Shown: in pieces, positions 22,972-34,469 of the stretch
Layout of the letters: every line of letters starts with the position of its first letter
Numbering within the stretch: the first letter of the stretch is position 1
Translations under genes and position numbers: made by a program
Notes under the pieces: model-generated
The model's database searches: none
What the model was told of the DNA's origin: nothing
The model's input: only the letters and a program-made list of their open reading frames with translations
NCBI GenBank assembly: GCA_025024175.1
Contig: QCXZ01000064.1
Location: 57,619,325 to 57,683,324 of the forward strand
Reading direction: 5' to 3'
DNA from: Rhyzopertha dominica
Taxonomy: Eukaryota; Arthropoda; Insecta; Coleoptera; Bostrichidae
Length of the DNA: 64,000 nt

Positions 22972-24225
22972 AATTGGGTACTATCACTTTTTTTGAAAAT
23001 TACGTAAATGAATCTTGAAGTGCATATATATCGTACGCCATGTTAAAAAACATATATTTGTAAGTAGAGAATTTCAGGTCTGAAATTCGAATCTTAGGAG
23101 TCACCGCCAAAACGCTTCTATCCAAGGTTATTCAACTCGTGACGTCAAGTGTCATGTAAACATTACCGAGGAGCGTGCTGTTTAATGGTGTAGTATTATT
23201 CTTGTATTGGAAAAGCNTTTGTGTGGTGTTTTATGAAAGGACGGTGTAAGAGGTCNCACCAAAAAGTGATTTGTGTAGTTTTACAAGCATCTATTATGTA
23301 TGGAAAACAAAACAAGTGTTGTTTTGTACATGGTTATAAGAGTACTTCAGTCAGTACAGCTAACAAAATTTTTGTAACCGTTGCTCGAGATTATCAACGT
23401 ACGAAAAAGTTGTTTAAGGCCCCTAGACGTGATATGCTAAAATCGCAAAGTTTGTTTTTCTGTTGTTAAGATCATCTTAATTCTTGCTGTAAGTTTTATT
23501 ACTCTTTTTGGGGTATAAGTGTTTGCCATTCAGTTTCCATTTTGTTATAGCTTGAAGAGGATATGAAAAATTATATGCGTTTTAAGTTGATAGGAGGAAA
23601 TGTTATAATAAAGAACGACGTTGTTCTCCATATATTTGACTGTTAGGCAGACCAGAAACGAGCCGCAAAAGCCCCGAAAATAAATGGCAATTATATTTAT
23701 TCTGACCTCTAAAATAAATGTCAAGTTTAGGGTACGTTTTTGATTCGTACATTTTTATGTTTACAAATAGTATGTTTCCAACAACCCACTGTGATCAAAT
23801 TATCAATGCCACGTTAATTTGATAAAAAGTTCACTTATGCTGTTGCTTTGGCTTTTACGTTTCTCATCTCCGCCGCGTTGAACCGCTTGTCGCTGTACAC
23901 AAATTCCATAACAATGAACATGCCTTCAGAAGTCATAACTTATAAGTTTTCCTTTTGTTCTTTGCGTATTTTAATTCGCTTGTCACAAAATGACGTGTGA
24001 CGCGCTGACCTCAGATGTAAACAAGCGGCCATTTACAAGACACCTGACGTCACGGCCAGTATGTTCGCGTTTTGACGGCCCCTTTAAATATTCACATTTT
24101 TAATATTAAAAATACACCTTAGGGTCCATTTTTTCGAATTTATAAGCTTTCACAGTTGTTTTGTGGATTAGATGCTACCTATTAATATGCAATTTAATAA
24201 AACATAAATACATACATTCCCAATT
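22972..24225 (+). mobile_element. THAP-bearing DNA transposon, copy B
   Basis: Collinear with 657-1939 from AATTGGGTAC at the left to a terminal TTCCCAATT at the right, with scattered substitutions and small indels. The left and right ends are again inverted. It keeps about 23 bases of coding sequence after the presumed intron that copy A has lost, but lacks a roughly 30-base block present in copy A near 1669-1700. Two copies with identical ends in a 64-kb window imply a family that has amplified in this genome. Confidence 0.7.
23221..23641 (+). pseudogene. THAP-domain coding relic with probable intron
   Basis: The THAP frame runs to FFCC, then hits a stop at a position where copy A has Asp (CCDDH). 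After GTAAGTTTT at about 23490 and an AG at about 23551, a second coding block reads EEDMKNYMRFKLIGG then NDVVLHIFDC. THAP proteins of insects often continue in this way after the zinc finger, so the intervening 60-odd bases look like a small GT-AG intron. Phase does not fit perfectly in this decayed copy. The second zinc Cys is Tyr, as in copy A. Confidence 0.55.
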
Positions 24226-24820
24226 CAGTCTGAATTTTACACATGGTGGGTGCAATTATCCCACTTCACCCTACGACTAATACGGACAGAAATGATATGG
24301 TTATCGAAGAAGCGCTCTGTTTGTATTGTAACAGGCTCATGAGCTCATGTGCAACTTTTTATGTCGGTACTTTGTGTCCCCACATCATTTATTAAAAGCT
24401 GTTTTAGCGTTAAAATTCCAACAAATGATACTGTAAATGCATTTCGTGCTTTCCTCGCATAAATCGCGGTTCTGCTTAGAGAATTTACTACAGCACTAGT
24501 ACATTANATAGAAAGGAATTGTNCATAACCAAGCTGAAATAAAAAGTGTAGTGACTCATGTCTGGAAAGCTAGCATTAGAACTTTACTTAACTGCACCTA
24601 CACAGCTGAATCAGTTTAATGTACTTACGTTCCACATAGTGCTGTCTCATTCTAACCTTTGTGCGCCGCAAGGTTCAATCGGCGGTCGTTAGTGGTACAG
24701 CAAACCCTCTATTAGCCAAATAAGACAACGGCTTTATTCAAACTTCGAGGTTAATATATCTGTTCGCATGTATCTACACATCTGGCTACTGGTATTGCCG
24801 CATATCGTTAATCATCATTT
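24226..24820. other. Gap
   Basis: No recognised feature. Single N bases near 24507 and 24523. Confidence 0.4.
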
Positions 24821-25334
24821 TTGCCGTCGATTCCCGCAGAATTGGCCAGCGGGAGCGGAACAGTCACGACTTCGTATACGCCTACAGGAATTAATAGTGT
24901 CGTGATCGACATACTATTTACATTTTTATGCGGGGCAATTACTGCATTTTTATTGGGACCGAGACTTCATCCTGAACGACATAATGGCCCATTCTCAGTT
25001 CGGGTTGTTTTGCAGCGGGTTCCAATGGTTTTATTGATGCAATTCCCTTTCGCTTAATGAGTTCTACACGGTATCGGAACATCTGGAGCCTGAAAAGCGC
25101 ACAATTTACTGTATGTTTACTGGACGGAAACCACCTTTCGAGTGCGACTGCAGTGGCAGGCGCATTACTAATGACTACTTCAATGCGTACTTTAACAANT
25201 ATTTGTCGCCTTGTAGTTTGGCTGGAATTGTAAAGAAAACACCTCGCTCTTTCTTGTGAATGCGAAATAACGAACGATTTACAGTGATGTAAAAAATAAG
25301 CATGTAAAGGTGCAAGGGCGGATCTAGCTTCCAA
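24821..25334. other. Coding-looking stretch, strand and product unresolved
   Basis: Base composition is richer in GC than the surroundings, and open frames exist on both strands: 131 codons on minus at 24939-25334, with one N; 79 codons on plus at 24821-25057. A third frame on plus, from about 25060, reads EFYTVSEHLEPEKRT then PPFECDCSGRRITNDYFNAY, which has the texture of real protein. I do not recognise any of these. They could be an exon of a host gene or an unfamiliar transposon gene. Confidence 0.2.
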
Positions 25335-25409
25335 ATCAGAAGGGTCACGCAGTCAGGATTAAAATAATCTTATAAATAAAAATAATAATTTTCGGATCTC
25401 AATACAATT

Positions 25410-26060
25410 TAAAAACTTTTAACAAAGATCTGAACAAAATGCAAAATTTGTATCCCAACTGTTCCGTACAACAGCGCACTCTCACTCACCATATTAGTAG
25501 ATCTGGACAGTTTCATCCATACAAAATTCACTTATTACAGGAACCTAGCGATGATTTTGATCGCAGGATAGAGTTTTGCGAAATTGTTATGAACATGATA
25601 GATGAAGATAGAAACATTTTAAATTGGATTATGTTTTCTGATGAAGCGATTCTTTACCTCAATGGTAATGTGAATAGACATAATTGCAGATATTTTTCTG
25701 ACACAAATCCACATTGGATGGCACAAGTCCACACACAATACCCTCAGAAAGTGAATGTCTGGTGTGGTATTATCGGTGAGCACATTATTGGGCCTCTTTT
25801 CATCGATGGAAACCATATTTACAGCTCCTGCACGAACACATTATAACAGAACTTATTCGCCTGTTCCCTAATCATGAAAATGATGCGTGTCCTTCTGAAC
25901 GATATAATTTCAGATTTAGAATGATGAATCAGGGCAGAAATTCAGAACTTACCTCCAAATATGCTGCAAAGAACATTAGAAAACTTTTGTTCGAGGCTGT
26001 ATTCCTGCCAGGAAGTAAACAGGGAACATTTTGAGCATCTTCTGCAATATAAATCTAAAA
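25410..26060 (+). pseudogene. Mariner-like transposase fragment
   Basis: The 136-codon frame at 25439 contains SGQFHPYKIHLLQE (end of the paired-HTH region), WIMFSDEAILYLNGNVNRH (first catalytic Asp block), PHWM and VWCGIIGEHIIGP. These are landmarks of the same mariner-related transposase type as the element at 31532-32823. A frameshift follows near 25830. The block with the second and third catalytic acids is deleted. C-terminal coding resumes with MLQRTLENFCSRLYSCQEVN and EHFEHLLQY near 25961. No terminal inverted repeats identified. Confidence 0.75.
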
Positions 26061-26829
26061 AAATATTGCATTTTTCACGGAATCATGTTTTTTTACTTTT
26101 AGTGTACTCGATCACCAGTCAAGGAAATATGGTAATACTTGGCCCTTTTGTCCATTTTGCGATAAAGAAAATTGTTTTCATTCTTTTCGTCCTTTGTCAG
26201 GCTCAATTACTGCATTTACATTTTTCTTAACTCAGAAGCAATAAATTGTACAAGTACTTTTTAATGATGTGCCTTTTTCTCCCCTTTTCGTTAAAAAAAT
26301 GTAACATATCTCGAAAACGAGAGCTGACTCAGAGTTGAAAAATCCAGAAAATGCATCTTAATTACCCATAGGCCCATGCAAAATTTTAGGAAAATCGATC
26401 GAACAGGATCTGGAATATCCTGTTGGTTCCATACTTTGTAGCGACCTTGTATGTGGTAATGTAACTTTATCTGATGAATATTAAAACTACAAAGCGTGAA
26501 TAGCTGCAATAAAGAATGATTTAGCATAACTAGAAAACACTCAAGTGCAAATTGATTACTTACTCATTTTAGGACAGCTAGAAGTTGAAATTGATCTTTC
26601 ATTTTCTTTTCCAGAATTTCCACATGATGACGAAAGGATTAACTGATAGATGGTTTATGTAGGTATGTATCCTTATAGCGGCAATTTTCACTTATAAAAC
26701 GGGCCATATTTGCGGGTGTTCTCTATGTAAGAAAGCTTTATTATTAGCGCCAACTCGCCCAATCTATCGATACTGTATGAAAATTGTTTTTTGCCGATAT
26801 AAGACAAGCTGGTCACAGAATGTACCAAT
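26061..26829. other. Gap, perhaps mariner 3' flank
   Basis: No coding motif. The start of this region may be the untranslated end of the preceding mariner-like copy, but no matching terminal repeat was found. Confidence 0.35.
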
Positions 26830-27090
26830 AAGATTCACGTATCTTGTGCCTCATACGTGCTAACACTTCTTGATTTGATTATTTCTTTTTCCAGTATTTT
26901 AGCAAAGATACTAATAACTGATATAGGCCTGTAGTTCTCCGGGTCTGCTTAATTTCCGTACTAGAAAATTGGAGGTTTGACATTTTTGATGAGCAATAGT
27001 GCTGGGTATCATTCTTTGTTATGTTATTTTTGCCTGGGGGTAATGCACTATTCAATAAGTTGATTACTTCCCATAGCTCAGCCCAGGGTA
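26830..27090 (-). pseudogene. Short LINE reverse transcriptase fragment
   Basis: On the minus strand, ADPENYRPISVISIFAKILEK near 26930 is the fingers block that precedes RT motif A in Jockey/CR1/RTE-type LINEs. Preceding sequence (27000-27090) has a broken 'I..L...LPPGKNNI' block, the usual upstream partner. Nothing downstream of the motif survives in frame. Confidence 0.65.
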
Positions 27091-27099
27091 CATAAGTTT

Positions 27100-28627
27100 A
27101 GATGTATTATTTGATCTGTCCGTTTTGCCACACACGGTATCAGATTGGCAACCAAAAGCTGTTTAAATTAAATTTTTAAAACTCGTATAGGCAATGAGGG
27201 AGAACTAATGCCGATATAGATGTAGTTTACAATTGTTTATTGTTAAAGTAAGTTTGTCAGTATTCGCCTACTACTTAAAGTATAATAACCATTACGAAAA
27301 ACTGTAACCGCAACGCTACAGACTACCGTCTACAGACATTAGCCATTATTTTTTAAGTATACTACGTGTGGTAGTAAAAATTTTGTTTTATAATTTTGTT
27401 GTACATAAGTATTTATTGGTATCGGTTGCAAACGGCACCATACTATTATATATTATGTGTGAAGCCGGATTACACGTCACAAGCAATATAACTAAAAGAA
27501 GTAAGAGAGGTATATCATTCTCTTTTTTATTTGTACACTGCAATATTATTATATTTGTATGAATCAGGGCGCTAGGTTTACCAATTTTTATTTTTAAGGT
27601 AATTAGCAATTTTTTTAACGTCGAATAGATTAATATAATCAATCACGAGAAGTCGAATGCATACGAACCAAGGGGTATTGAACTGTTGCTAAAACATCAT
27701 ACATAAATTGAAGTCGTGATAAAAGGATTGATATAATAGAAAGGCGTTTTTATCCACAAGCTAGGAAATTTTGGCCCTTACCTCATGTGTCATCTGCATC
27801 TGCCCGTGATGTGTATGTTTCAGAATGTTTGCACAATGAGTCTTTCGTAGGGTAGATAAGCCGCAAAAGAGCTTTAATATTTATCTACCCCACACCAGGT
27901 TTTACAAACCATAGCATCTGACGTAGTTCAATGACCCTTATTATATGACAGCGGTATCGTTATCCGTATATGTCTATTAACCAATATGTGCAGCGAATCA
28001 AACTTCACTTACAAGTCATTATTCTATAATATACAGACCTACATCTATAAATTTGTAATATAGAATTGCTTATACGGTTATGTGTACTTCTTCTCAATTT
28101 GGATGGACCTACTGTGCCGACTAGCCTTCTTCATCCTCATAAACTTGTAACTGCTCCTTGNGAGGAGTTTAGTTACAAATGTTGCGAGGCAGCTATTTGA
28201 CAGCGGGGCGAGGTCGTGGGTTCACTATGAACTTACCTTTATGGTAAATTTACAAATGGGACTAGTGATGCTTTATGGGCGCCACCGTATTTTTATTATT
28301 ATTAAAGTAACCAATACGGCCACCGTGCGGGAAATTTGGAAAACCGCTAAATAAATGACCACTTGGAAAGATACAGTTTTTTTAATATAGATAAAAAGAA
28401 GTTATAAAATATTTGCAGGCGGTTGTACACAAGGTGGGCAGTACTGATTGATAATTAACGTATATGCGGTGAACAAACAGATAAAATTTGTGACTCTTCG
28501 CAAAGATTTGCTCAGATTTACAATTAATCTTTATGTATCGATCTCAATCTGATATCATGTACATTCAATAACCGCTACGTATAGTGTAATATCGAAAGGT
28601 GGTGTTCACTTGCCTGTATCCTGTCAA
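27100..28627. other. Unannotated AT-rich stretch
   Basis: No coding or repeat recognised. Confidence 0.4.
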
Positions 28628-28691
28628 ATGGTGGTGGTATGTGCCGTGTGGAGTTATAGTGGCCTGGGTGGTTATGCAATTCGACGATTTC
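28628..28691 (+). other. Candidate coding exon with strong splice donor
   Basis: ATG at 28628 opens a 21-codon frame (ending IRRFP) that runs into GTAAGTAAG, an excellent donor. The nearest good acceptor is at 29104. No TATA element or Kozak match stands out, so this may be chance. Confidence 0.2.
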
Positions 28692-29104
28692 CGGTAAGTA
28701 AGCAAGCTTACATTCTTATATTTAGCTCCCTACAGGTACGGACAGACAGACAGAGACCCTCGGTGTATAAAATGAACTGATGGATGACCTTACTGTGACC
28801 TCGACGTTCGACCCTAACGATTGAATCACAGTAATGTAAGTAAGCTGTACAAAATTAATTATATAATTTACCTCACTTCGCGGAGGGTCAGCTTATAGGT
28901 ATAAGTATATTCGACGACAGAAATAAGGCCAACAAAGCAAGCACCTCAAATTGGAAAATTCCAGTAACTTATCAGGAACCCTGAAGTAGTAAAGGTAAGA
29001 GCAAATGATCGAAATGAATAATGGTACATTACCTTAATCAAAAATGGTAGATACACTATAAATACCGGGTGCTAGTTAATATAATAATTAATGTTTTACT
29101 TTCA

Positions 29105-29284
29105 GCTCAAGATGGTATGGCCAGTGGAGTCGGCAGCGGAGTGCCAGAACATGGGACTAATCTCCACAAAAATAAAGGCCGAAAAAATGTAAGAAAAAAA
29201 ACAATACACATCCACGGGCAGAGCGACAACCTGATTGGGGACAACCCACACCACAGATGGACTACTGAATATGTACAGATCTAG
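29105..29284 (+). other. Candidate exon after polypyrimidine-AG acceptor
   Basis: TGTTTTACTTTCAG ends at 29104, a good acceptor. The following sequence is GC-richer and open in one frame for 59 codons (QDGMASGVGSGVPEHG, then a Lys/Arg-rich segment, ending TTEYVQI and a stop). Joined to the 28628 exon at phase 0, a different frame of 28 codons is used. Product not recognised. Confidence 0.2.
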
Positions 29285-29289
29285 TGATT

Positions 29290-31180
29290 TTTGATTTAGT
29301 TAAATAAACGGACAAAGGGAATGTTCACCCTCAAGCCCGCACTGTGCTACCGTGGTGCAAAAGCAAGAAGCGAAACAGAAGTGGGTTGCAGATATATCAG
29401 TCTTGCCTTACTGTTAGTGTAGAAAAAAAATCGAGATTCTTTTTCCTTTTGAAGAGGGTGAAGCCCAGGGTATAAGCCAAAACCGAAGGGTAAAACCCTA
29501 GAGGATTTTTGGTGTATTCTGTAGAGTGAATAGGATTCCCGAAGATATCTGAGGATTACCCTGGATTTCCGTAGAGTTCCAATGATTTCCAAAGATATGC
29601 TTCTGTAATTACGCAGCAAATCTTTAATATTGATCAAATTGACGCTGTTTATATCGCTCGTCTACTGGTGTGACGTCATGGCAGTAGAGTAGATACAGTG
29701 ACAGGCTACTAAGACTGCTGAAAACTCTGACTAGATCCATCCAATTTGAGACAAGCAGTCCCTACTTATAATTATAATTTATGGGGAAAATGTGGACAAG
29801 TATATAATTTCGTTAACGCAGCAGGAGCAGCACTATTCGGTCGCCCGTGTAGATTAATCCCAAATTACCCACCACAGAAAAAAGCACTATGCAACTCGAT
29901 TCGAAATTGGCGTTGGCGTGGCTTAGTGTGGGATAATAAACCCGAGTTCAACAATGCTCCGTTGACTCCCTTCCATATATTTGAATGTAAAATTCGTAAA
30001 GCTGGCGTCGTTTACAGTACACACTCGGTACATCGCTGTAATTGCAATGGCAGTAAAAATTAACGACGGGAAACGTGCATGAAACGTGAGCAATTGAATG
30101 TGACCGTCTACTGCAGTCGAATAGAGAGCAACCGTTCTGGAATACAACTGCAGCGGAGGCACTAAAAGATTTAATGTCCCCTGCTGTGTTTTGTGCATAC
30201 GTGCCATGGCTCAAGATGTTTGCGATGCATTAAGCAGATAGAGAGCTATTACCCATATTGAGCATAAAGCACTTGCAAAATTAATGCATCCTTGCATAGT
30301 TGCAGCATGGCACCTTTGATTACAACAGATATATTTGGCTGGAACATGTAAAGCAAGTCTTCCTACTTTAAAAGTATTCAACTAAAACCTTCGGTTAATG
30401 CTTGTTTATCGTACGTTTGTGCGTTTACTAGACTTGGTCAAGTAATGTCTCGCAACAGTTTATCTCGTGCAGTATTATAACATGAAGCGAAGCGAAGCAA
30501 TAGGAATTTATATTCTATTTTTCAAATACTTCTTGTAGCCTTTCCTAATATTACAAAGTTTTAATAGCTCAAAATGTGGTGGAATTTTATTATGCATATA
30601 AGTTATATACTTAAAAGGAAGAACATCTGAAAACATCTTTATCCTATTTCTCCCTCTTTTCCTTCCTCTTACTCCATTAATCGCTGCGTACGAAAGTGTT
30701 TTCAATATGTTAGGCCACCCAAAACACTTGTAAAGGCAAGAAAGCACTGCCGCTCTGGACTTATTTTTTATGTTTTTCAAAATTTCTTTCACCAATCGAA
30801 ATGGCACACTATGTAGTTTCATATAGTGTGGAGAAAAGTTAAATACCAATAATAATAACAAAGATACAATTAGTTTGAACAACCGATGTACTAATCACGT
30901 AAGGCAGATTTCGGAATCGAAAAAAAATCAGAAAAAATATCCATAACGTTAACATACAACGCAAGAATTTTCTTAGTGTCACGCGGAATTTTACTAAATG
31001 TGTTAGCTTTGTAGATCTTTATCTTTCAATATCGTTCAGTGTACAAACGCTTTGCCCAGTTTATTTACTAAAGTTTCAATACATTGTTTAAGAAAAGAGG
31101 ATTAATTGTTAATGGTGATCAGTAAATGTCTCTAGAACTTAATGGAGTGTCAAATTAATTACCCGGCTTGCATGGTAAAA
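29290..31180. other. Unannotated stretch with two unrecognised frames
   Basis: A plus frame of 105 codons lies at 29746-30063. A minus frame of 124 codons lies at 30508-30882, with a hydrophobic N-terminus (LIVSLLLLLVFNF) and a basic C-terminus. Neither has a motif I recognise. The second could be a degraded LINE C-terminus or chance. Confidence 0.3.
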
Positions 31181-31531
31181 GGACATAAATTTATAGGCTG
31201 TAATCTACATGAAAATAAGAAAGCAATGGTCCTAAAAGAGACCCTTGCGGCACATCAACATGACTTTTACCCAATGTAGATATATCCTCAGTTGTCTTAT
31301 CGTACTGCTTCCTGTTAATTAAATAAGACTGTACACAACGAACAAGAGAGTCTGAAAACCCCACATAAGGCAAGACACTCTATAATATTGTACGATTTAT
31401 TTCTATCAAACGCTTAACTACAAATCTGAATAGCTGAAACTCTTTCGATTGCTGGAAAAATTGAAACAGGCCTAAGATCTTTGAAACTTTCCATGCATCC
31501 GGAAACCGACCATCCAATATACTGCTATTTA

Positions 31532-32823
31532 ACGGGTGCGCCATTTCGAGCTTCGGTATGGAAATGTTGAATAACTTCGGCAAGTAGTGAAAGTGAATGT
31601 TTGTTAGTGTTTTTTATTTGATTTGGTCCTTTACAATTTGTTTCAACTGTACTTAGAACACAACATCCAACAAATGACCACCTTTACGAGCCACACAATA
31701 TTGTGCTCTTTTTTTCGAGTTTTCCAATACTTTATCCAGCATTTCGGGCGATATTGTCTCTATTTCAGCTCGAATGTTGGTCTTGAGTGCTTCCAATGTC
31801 ATGGGCTTGTTGGCGTATACTTTACTTTTTAGGTAACCGCACAAAAAAAGTTCGGCGGCGTCAGATCTGGCGATCTTGGAGGGCACTCAATATCGCCAGC
31901 TTTCGACATCAAACGGCGGGGACCTTTCGTTTCAAAAAGTTCATCGTTTCGATCGCCGTGTGGTATGGGGCACCGTCTTGTTGAAGCCAGAAGTTCAATA
32001 AAATTTTTTCGCGCATTTTTGGAATCACATAGTGCGCCAAAATCCACCGATAATGGTCGCCATCGACGGTTTCGCCTGTACGAAAGAAAAATGGTCCGAC
32101 GAAGGTTTTGGCGTTAACGTCGGCCCAAACAGTGACTTTCTGGTCATGCAATGGCTTCTCGTGGATAATGTGAGGATTGTCTGTGCCTCAGAATAGACAA
32201 TTTTGTTTGTTCACTCCGCCAGGGAGATGGAAATGGGCCCCGTCCGTGAACATAATTTTATTCCAAAACTCGGAATCAACGTGGGCCATTCAAACCACGC
32301 TTTTTCCGTATTCCAAGCGACGGGGCTTGTCTGTAGGCAATAATCGTTGAGTTATTTGCACTTTGTAAGGAAACATGTGAAGATCTTCCTTTAAAATCCT
32401 CCTAAGAGTGGTTCCTTTGATGTTTAGCTGCTGGGCACGGTGACGATACGACAGATTTGGGCTTCTCAAAACACTGTGCTTGACAGTTTCAACAATTTCA
32501 TTGGAGCGTCTTTTACGAACTGAAACGCGTTGATGATTTGCCACAGACTCTTCGAAATTTTTAGTCACATTGCGTATGGTGTTATCAGAAGGCACTTTAC
32601 GACCGCGATATTTTCGACAGTATGTACGTTGAGCAAGCATAATTGAACGACCATTTTCCAAATACATGGTCACATTTTCCGTGTGTTCTTTAGGTGTAAA
32701 GTTATTCATGGTTAAAATTGTACTGAAATGACGTTTCCAAATTATGTTTTCTCAAGTCATACCGACAATGGATAACAAAATTATTCAATATTGCCATACC
32801 GAACCTCGAGATGGCGCACCCTG
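31532..32823 (-). mobile_element. Mariner-family transposon, near full length
   Basis: 1292 bp, the usual mariner size, flanked by TA on both sides (31530-31531 and 32824-32825). The terminal inverted repeats run about 40 bp: GGGTGCGCCATTTCGAG on the left, GGGTGCGCCATCTCGAG read inward from the right, both followed by a TTCGGTATGG block. The outermost two bases differ between ends. The interior holds one transposase gene on the minus strand with several breaks. It sits inside a LINE. Confidence 0.9.
31653..32709 (-). pseudogene. Mariner-like transposase, broken
   Basis: ATG at 32709. The N-terminal 139 codons carry the helix-turn-helix region and HMFPYKVQITQRLLP. A stop after KSVV precedes MFTDGAHFHLPGG (first catalytic Asp). 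Another stop interrupts after KQNCLF. FWLQQDGAPYHTA carries the second Asp. Two frameshifts follow, one near 31940 and one in a T run near 31845, before ANKPMTLEALKTNIRAEI and a normal C-terminus GGHLLDVVF. From the second Asp, 41 residues lead to PPNFF, where the related type has Asp; Asn here would abolish catalysis. At least two stops and two frameshifts make it dead. Confidence 0.85.
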
Positions 32824-33009
32824 TATAATATTAATATGTACAACACCGTATAGGGCTAACAATGAAAAACCATATCTATATTAATTCCATCTGATCCAAT
32901 ACCCTTAGACATTATTTCAGATAAACAATTTTGTAAGACGTTATCATCAATCAAAGTAAACGAAAACATTTCTTCAAAACCTAACATTAAATTAGTAACT
33001 TACGATATG

Positions 33010-34012
33010 TTGTGGTGGTACGGGTGAAACATCTTGCAAGAAAGATTTATTAATTTCTTCAGAGTTGTTCATACACTTATTACTCATACTGACATCGTTC
33101 TTGGTTACCAGATATACAGGGTGAGTCGAGAGCAATGGCTAAGTGGAGTTAACAAGAAAATTTTGGAAAACAGGACACTAGGCCGCAGCATGTCTGCAAA
33201 AATGTTTCGCAATGACGGAACTTGGCTTTATATAAGAAAAATCCGCCGCGTGTATGGTATAACTGACGGCGTAATTTTCAGAAAGTTCGAAGCTGTACAA
33301 AGGGCGCTAAGATAAATGAATCAATGCTTCTGCTTCAATCTTTTGCTTGTACGACCCATTTAGATCAAGTTTAAACTAGATTAATTGTTTTCTTCTTATT
33401 TTTGTGCCAGGTCATCGTCAGTCAACCAAATATATTTTCTAAATTATCAAATTGTAGATTGTTCCTAATACAATAACGAAACTAATTTCTTTATTTGATT
33501 TTTTATTTATACATATTTCATTAAAACTAATGATTGTTAAATGTATAACTCGAATGATGTGACACTACCCCCCTTGCTATTTGAACTTTTTGGGTTTTCT
33601 CCTTTTACGTGGTCTCTGGTAGGGTATAAGAATGCAATTTATGTCACAAGATTGAGATTTACAAATAAAATTTTATCTGTTGGAGAAAAATTGCGAATAC
33701 AAAAAAAAGATAGATTAATGAATTTGATGCATTCAACTTCTATTTTTCATGGAAATATGTCAAAACACGCAGGATTACTTTCTCTTTGAATTTATAACAT
33801 GTGATGACTTCGAACCAAAGTCATGGATGCGTTACTAAAGTTTCCACCACATTCACCATTAAGACAGTAAAACGATCTGACAAAATGTCAAAAAAAACTT
33901 AAGTTCCTGACGTTAGTACCCAAAACTAATGACGTCATATTGTGCACATCAAAAATGATAACTTAAAAAACAAAAATGACCCGCCCAAGGATTTGTCTTA
34001 AAAATAGCACTT
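33010..34012. other. AT-rich gap
   Basis: Two unrecognised plus frames (33034-33315, 33541-33789). TACAGGGTGAGTCGAG near 33117 resembles a Tc1/mariner-type terminus, but no inverted partner was found. Confidence 0.35.
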
Positions 34013-34468
34013 ATGCATTTTATTCCATACTTTGCACTTGTACTATTTGTTGTTGTCATTATCAACAGCACAATAGAGGAAAGAAACAGTTTAGGATCAC
34101 CTAGATTATGGAAACACATAAGAAGTTTTCCAAACTATGATTCCGGTTATGCTAGATATATCTACACAGAAAACCGAGCCAATCAGGAACATGTTTACAA
34201 CAACGCCAGCTATCTCTTGGCTTGCTATGAAAGTAATTGGAATTTAACTGTTCCACGTTGCTTCCGGGATTATAAGACGACAGACATAGCGATTAACTTG
34301 TTAAAGTACTGGGCTTCAAGTGTAATGCAATTAAGAGCTCCTCTCCAAAGTCAGGGAGTTGCAGATTTCCTACTCTCCCTAATAAATGGCTTTCTGGAAC
34401 AATTATATCTGATTGCCGCTATTTCGTTGCTTGTTGCTGTTTATACCGAGCACGAAGTTTCCAAATGA
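34013..34468 (+). CDS. Orphan frame: predicted secreted or membrane protein
   Basis: 151 codons, the longest frame in the window not explained by a transposon. Residues 1-17 (MHFIPYFALVLFVVVII) look like a signal peptide. Three N-glycosylation sequons follow (NST at 18, NAS and NLT in the middle) and two Cys lie close together in the central part. A second hydrophobic run, YLIAAISLLVAVY, lies near the C-terminus, giving a type I membrane protein pattern. The ATG is the first in frame. I recognise no family. There are no clear splice sites or poly-A signal. It could be a single-exon orphan gene, one exon of a larger gene, or chance. Confidence 0.35.
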   Translation: MHFIPYFALVLFVVVIINSTIEERNSLGSPRLWKHIRSFPNYDSGYARYIYTENRANQEHVYNNASYLLACYESNWNLTVPRCFRDYKTTDIAINLLKYWASSVMQLRAPLQSQGVADFLLSLINGFLEQLYLIAAISLLVAVYTEHEVSK

Positions 34469-34469
34469 A

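Larger units (their letters stand above)
31185..33005 (-). pseudogene. LINE fragment split by a mariner insertion
   Basis: Right of the mariner (32826-33005) the minus strand encodes IMSKGIGSDGINIDM. Left of it (31380-31531) it continues with NSSILDGRFPDAWKVSKI. These two are adjacent blocks in LINE reverse transcriptases, so the flanks are one interrupted element. Further on, VPQGSLLGPLL near 31240 is RT motif B. The region between, holding motif A, is deleted or scrambled. Only a decayed RT core remains. Confidence 0.75.

Noticed and set aside
27845..27890. Short inverted repeat GGTAGATAA/TTATCTACC
   Set aside because: A 9-bp stem with a long loop is expected by chance in AT-rich DNA and has no context.
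29923..30214. Two overlapping minus-strand frames opposite a plus-strand frame
   Set aside because: At most one can be real and none has a recognised motif or codon signal.
33115..33135. TATACAGGGTGAGTCGAG as a mariner terminus
   Set aside because: No inverted partner within a few kb and no transposase nearby.
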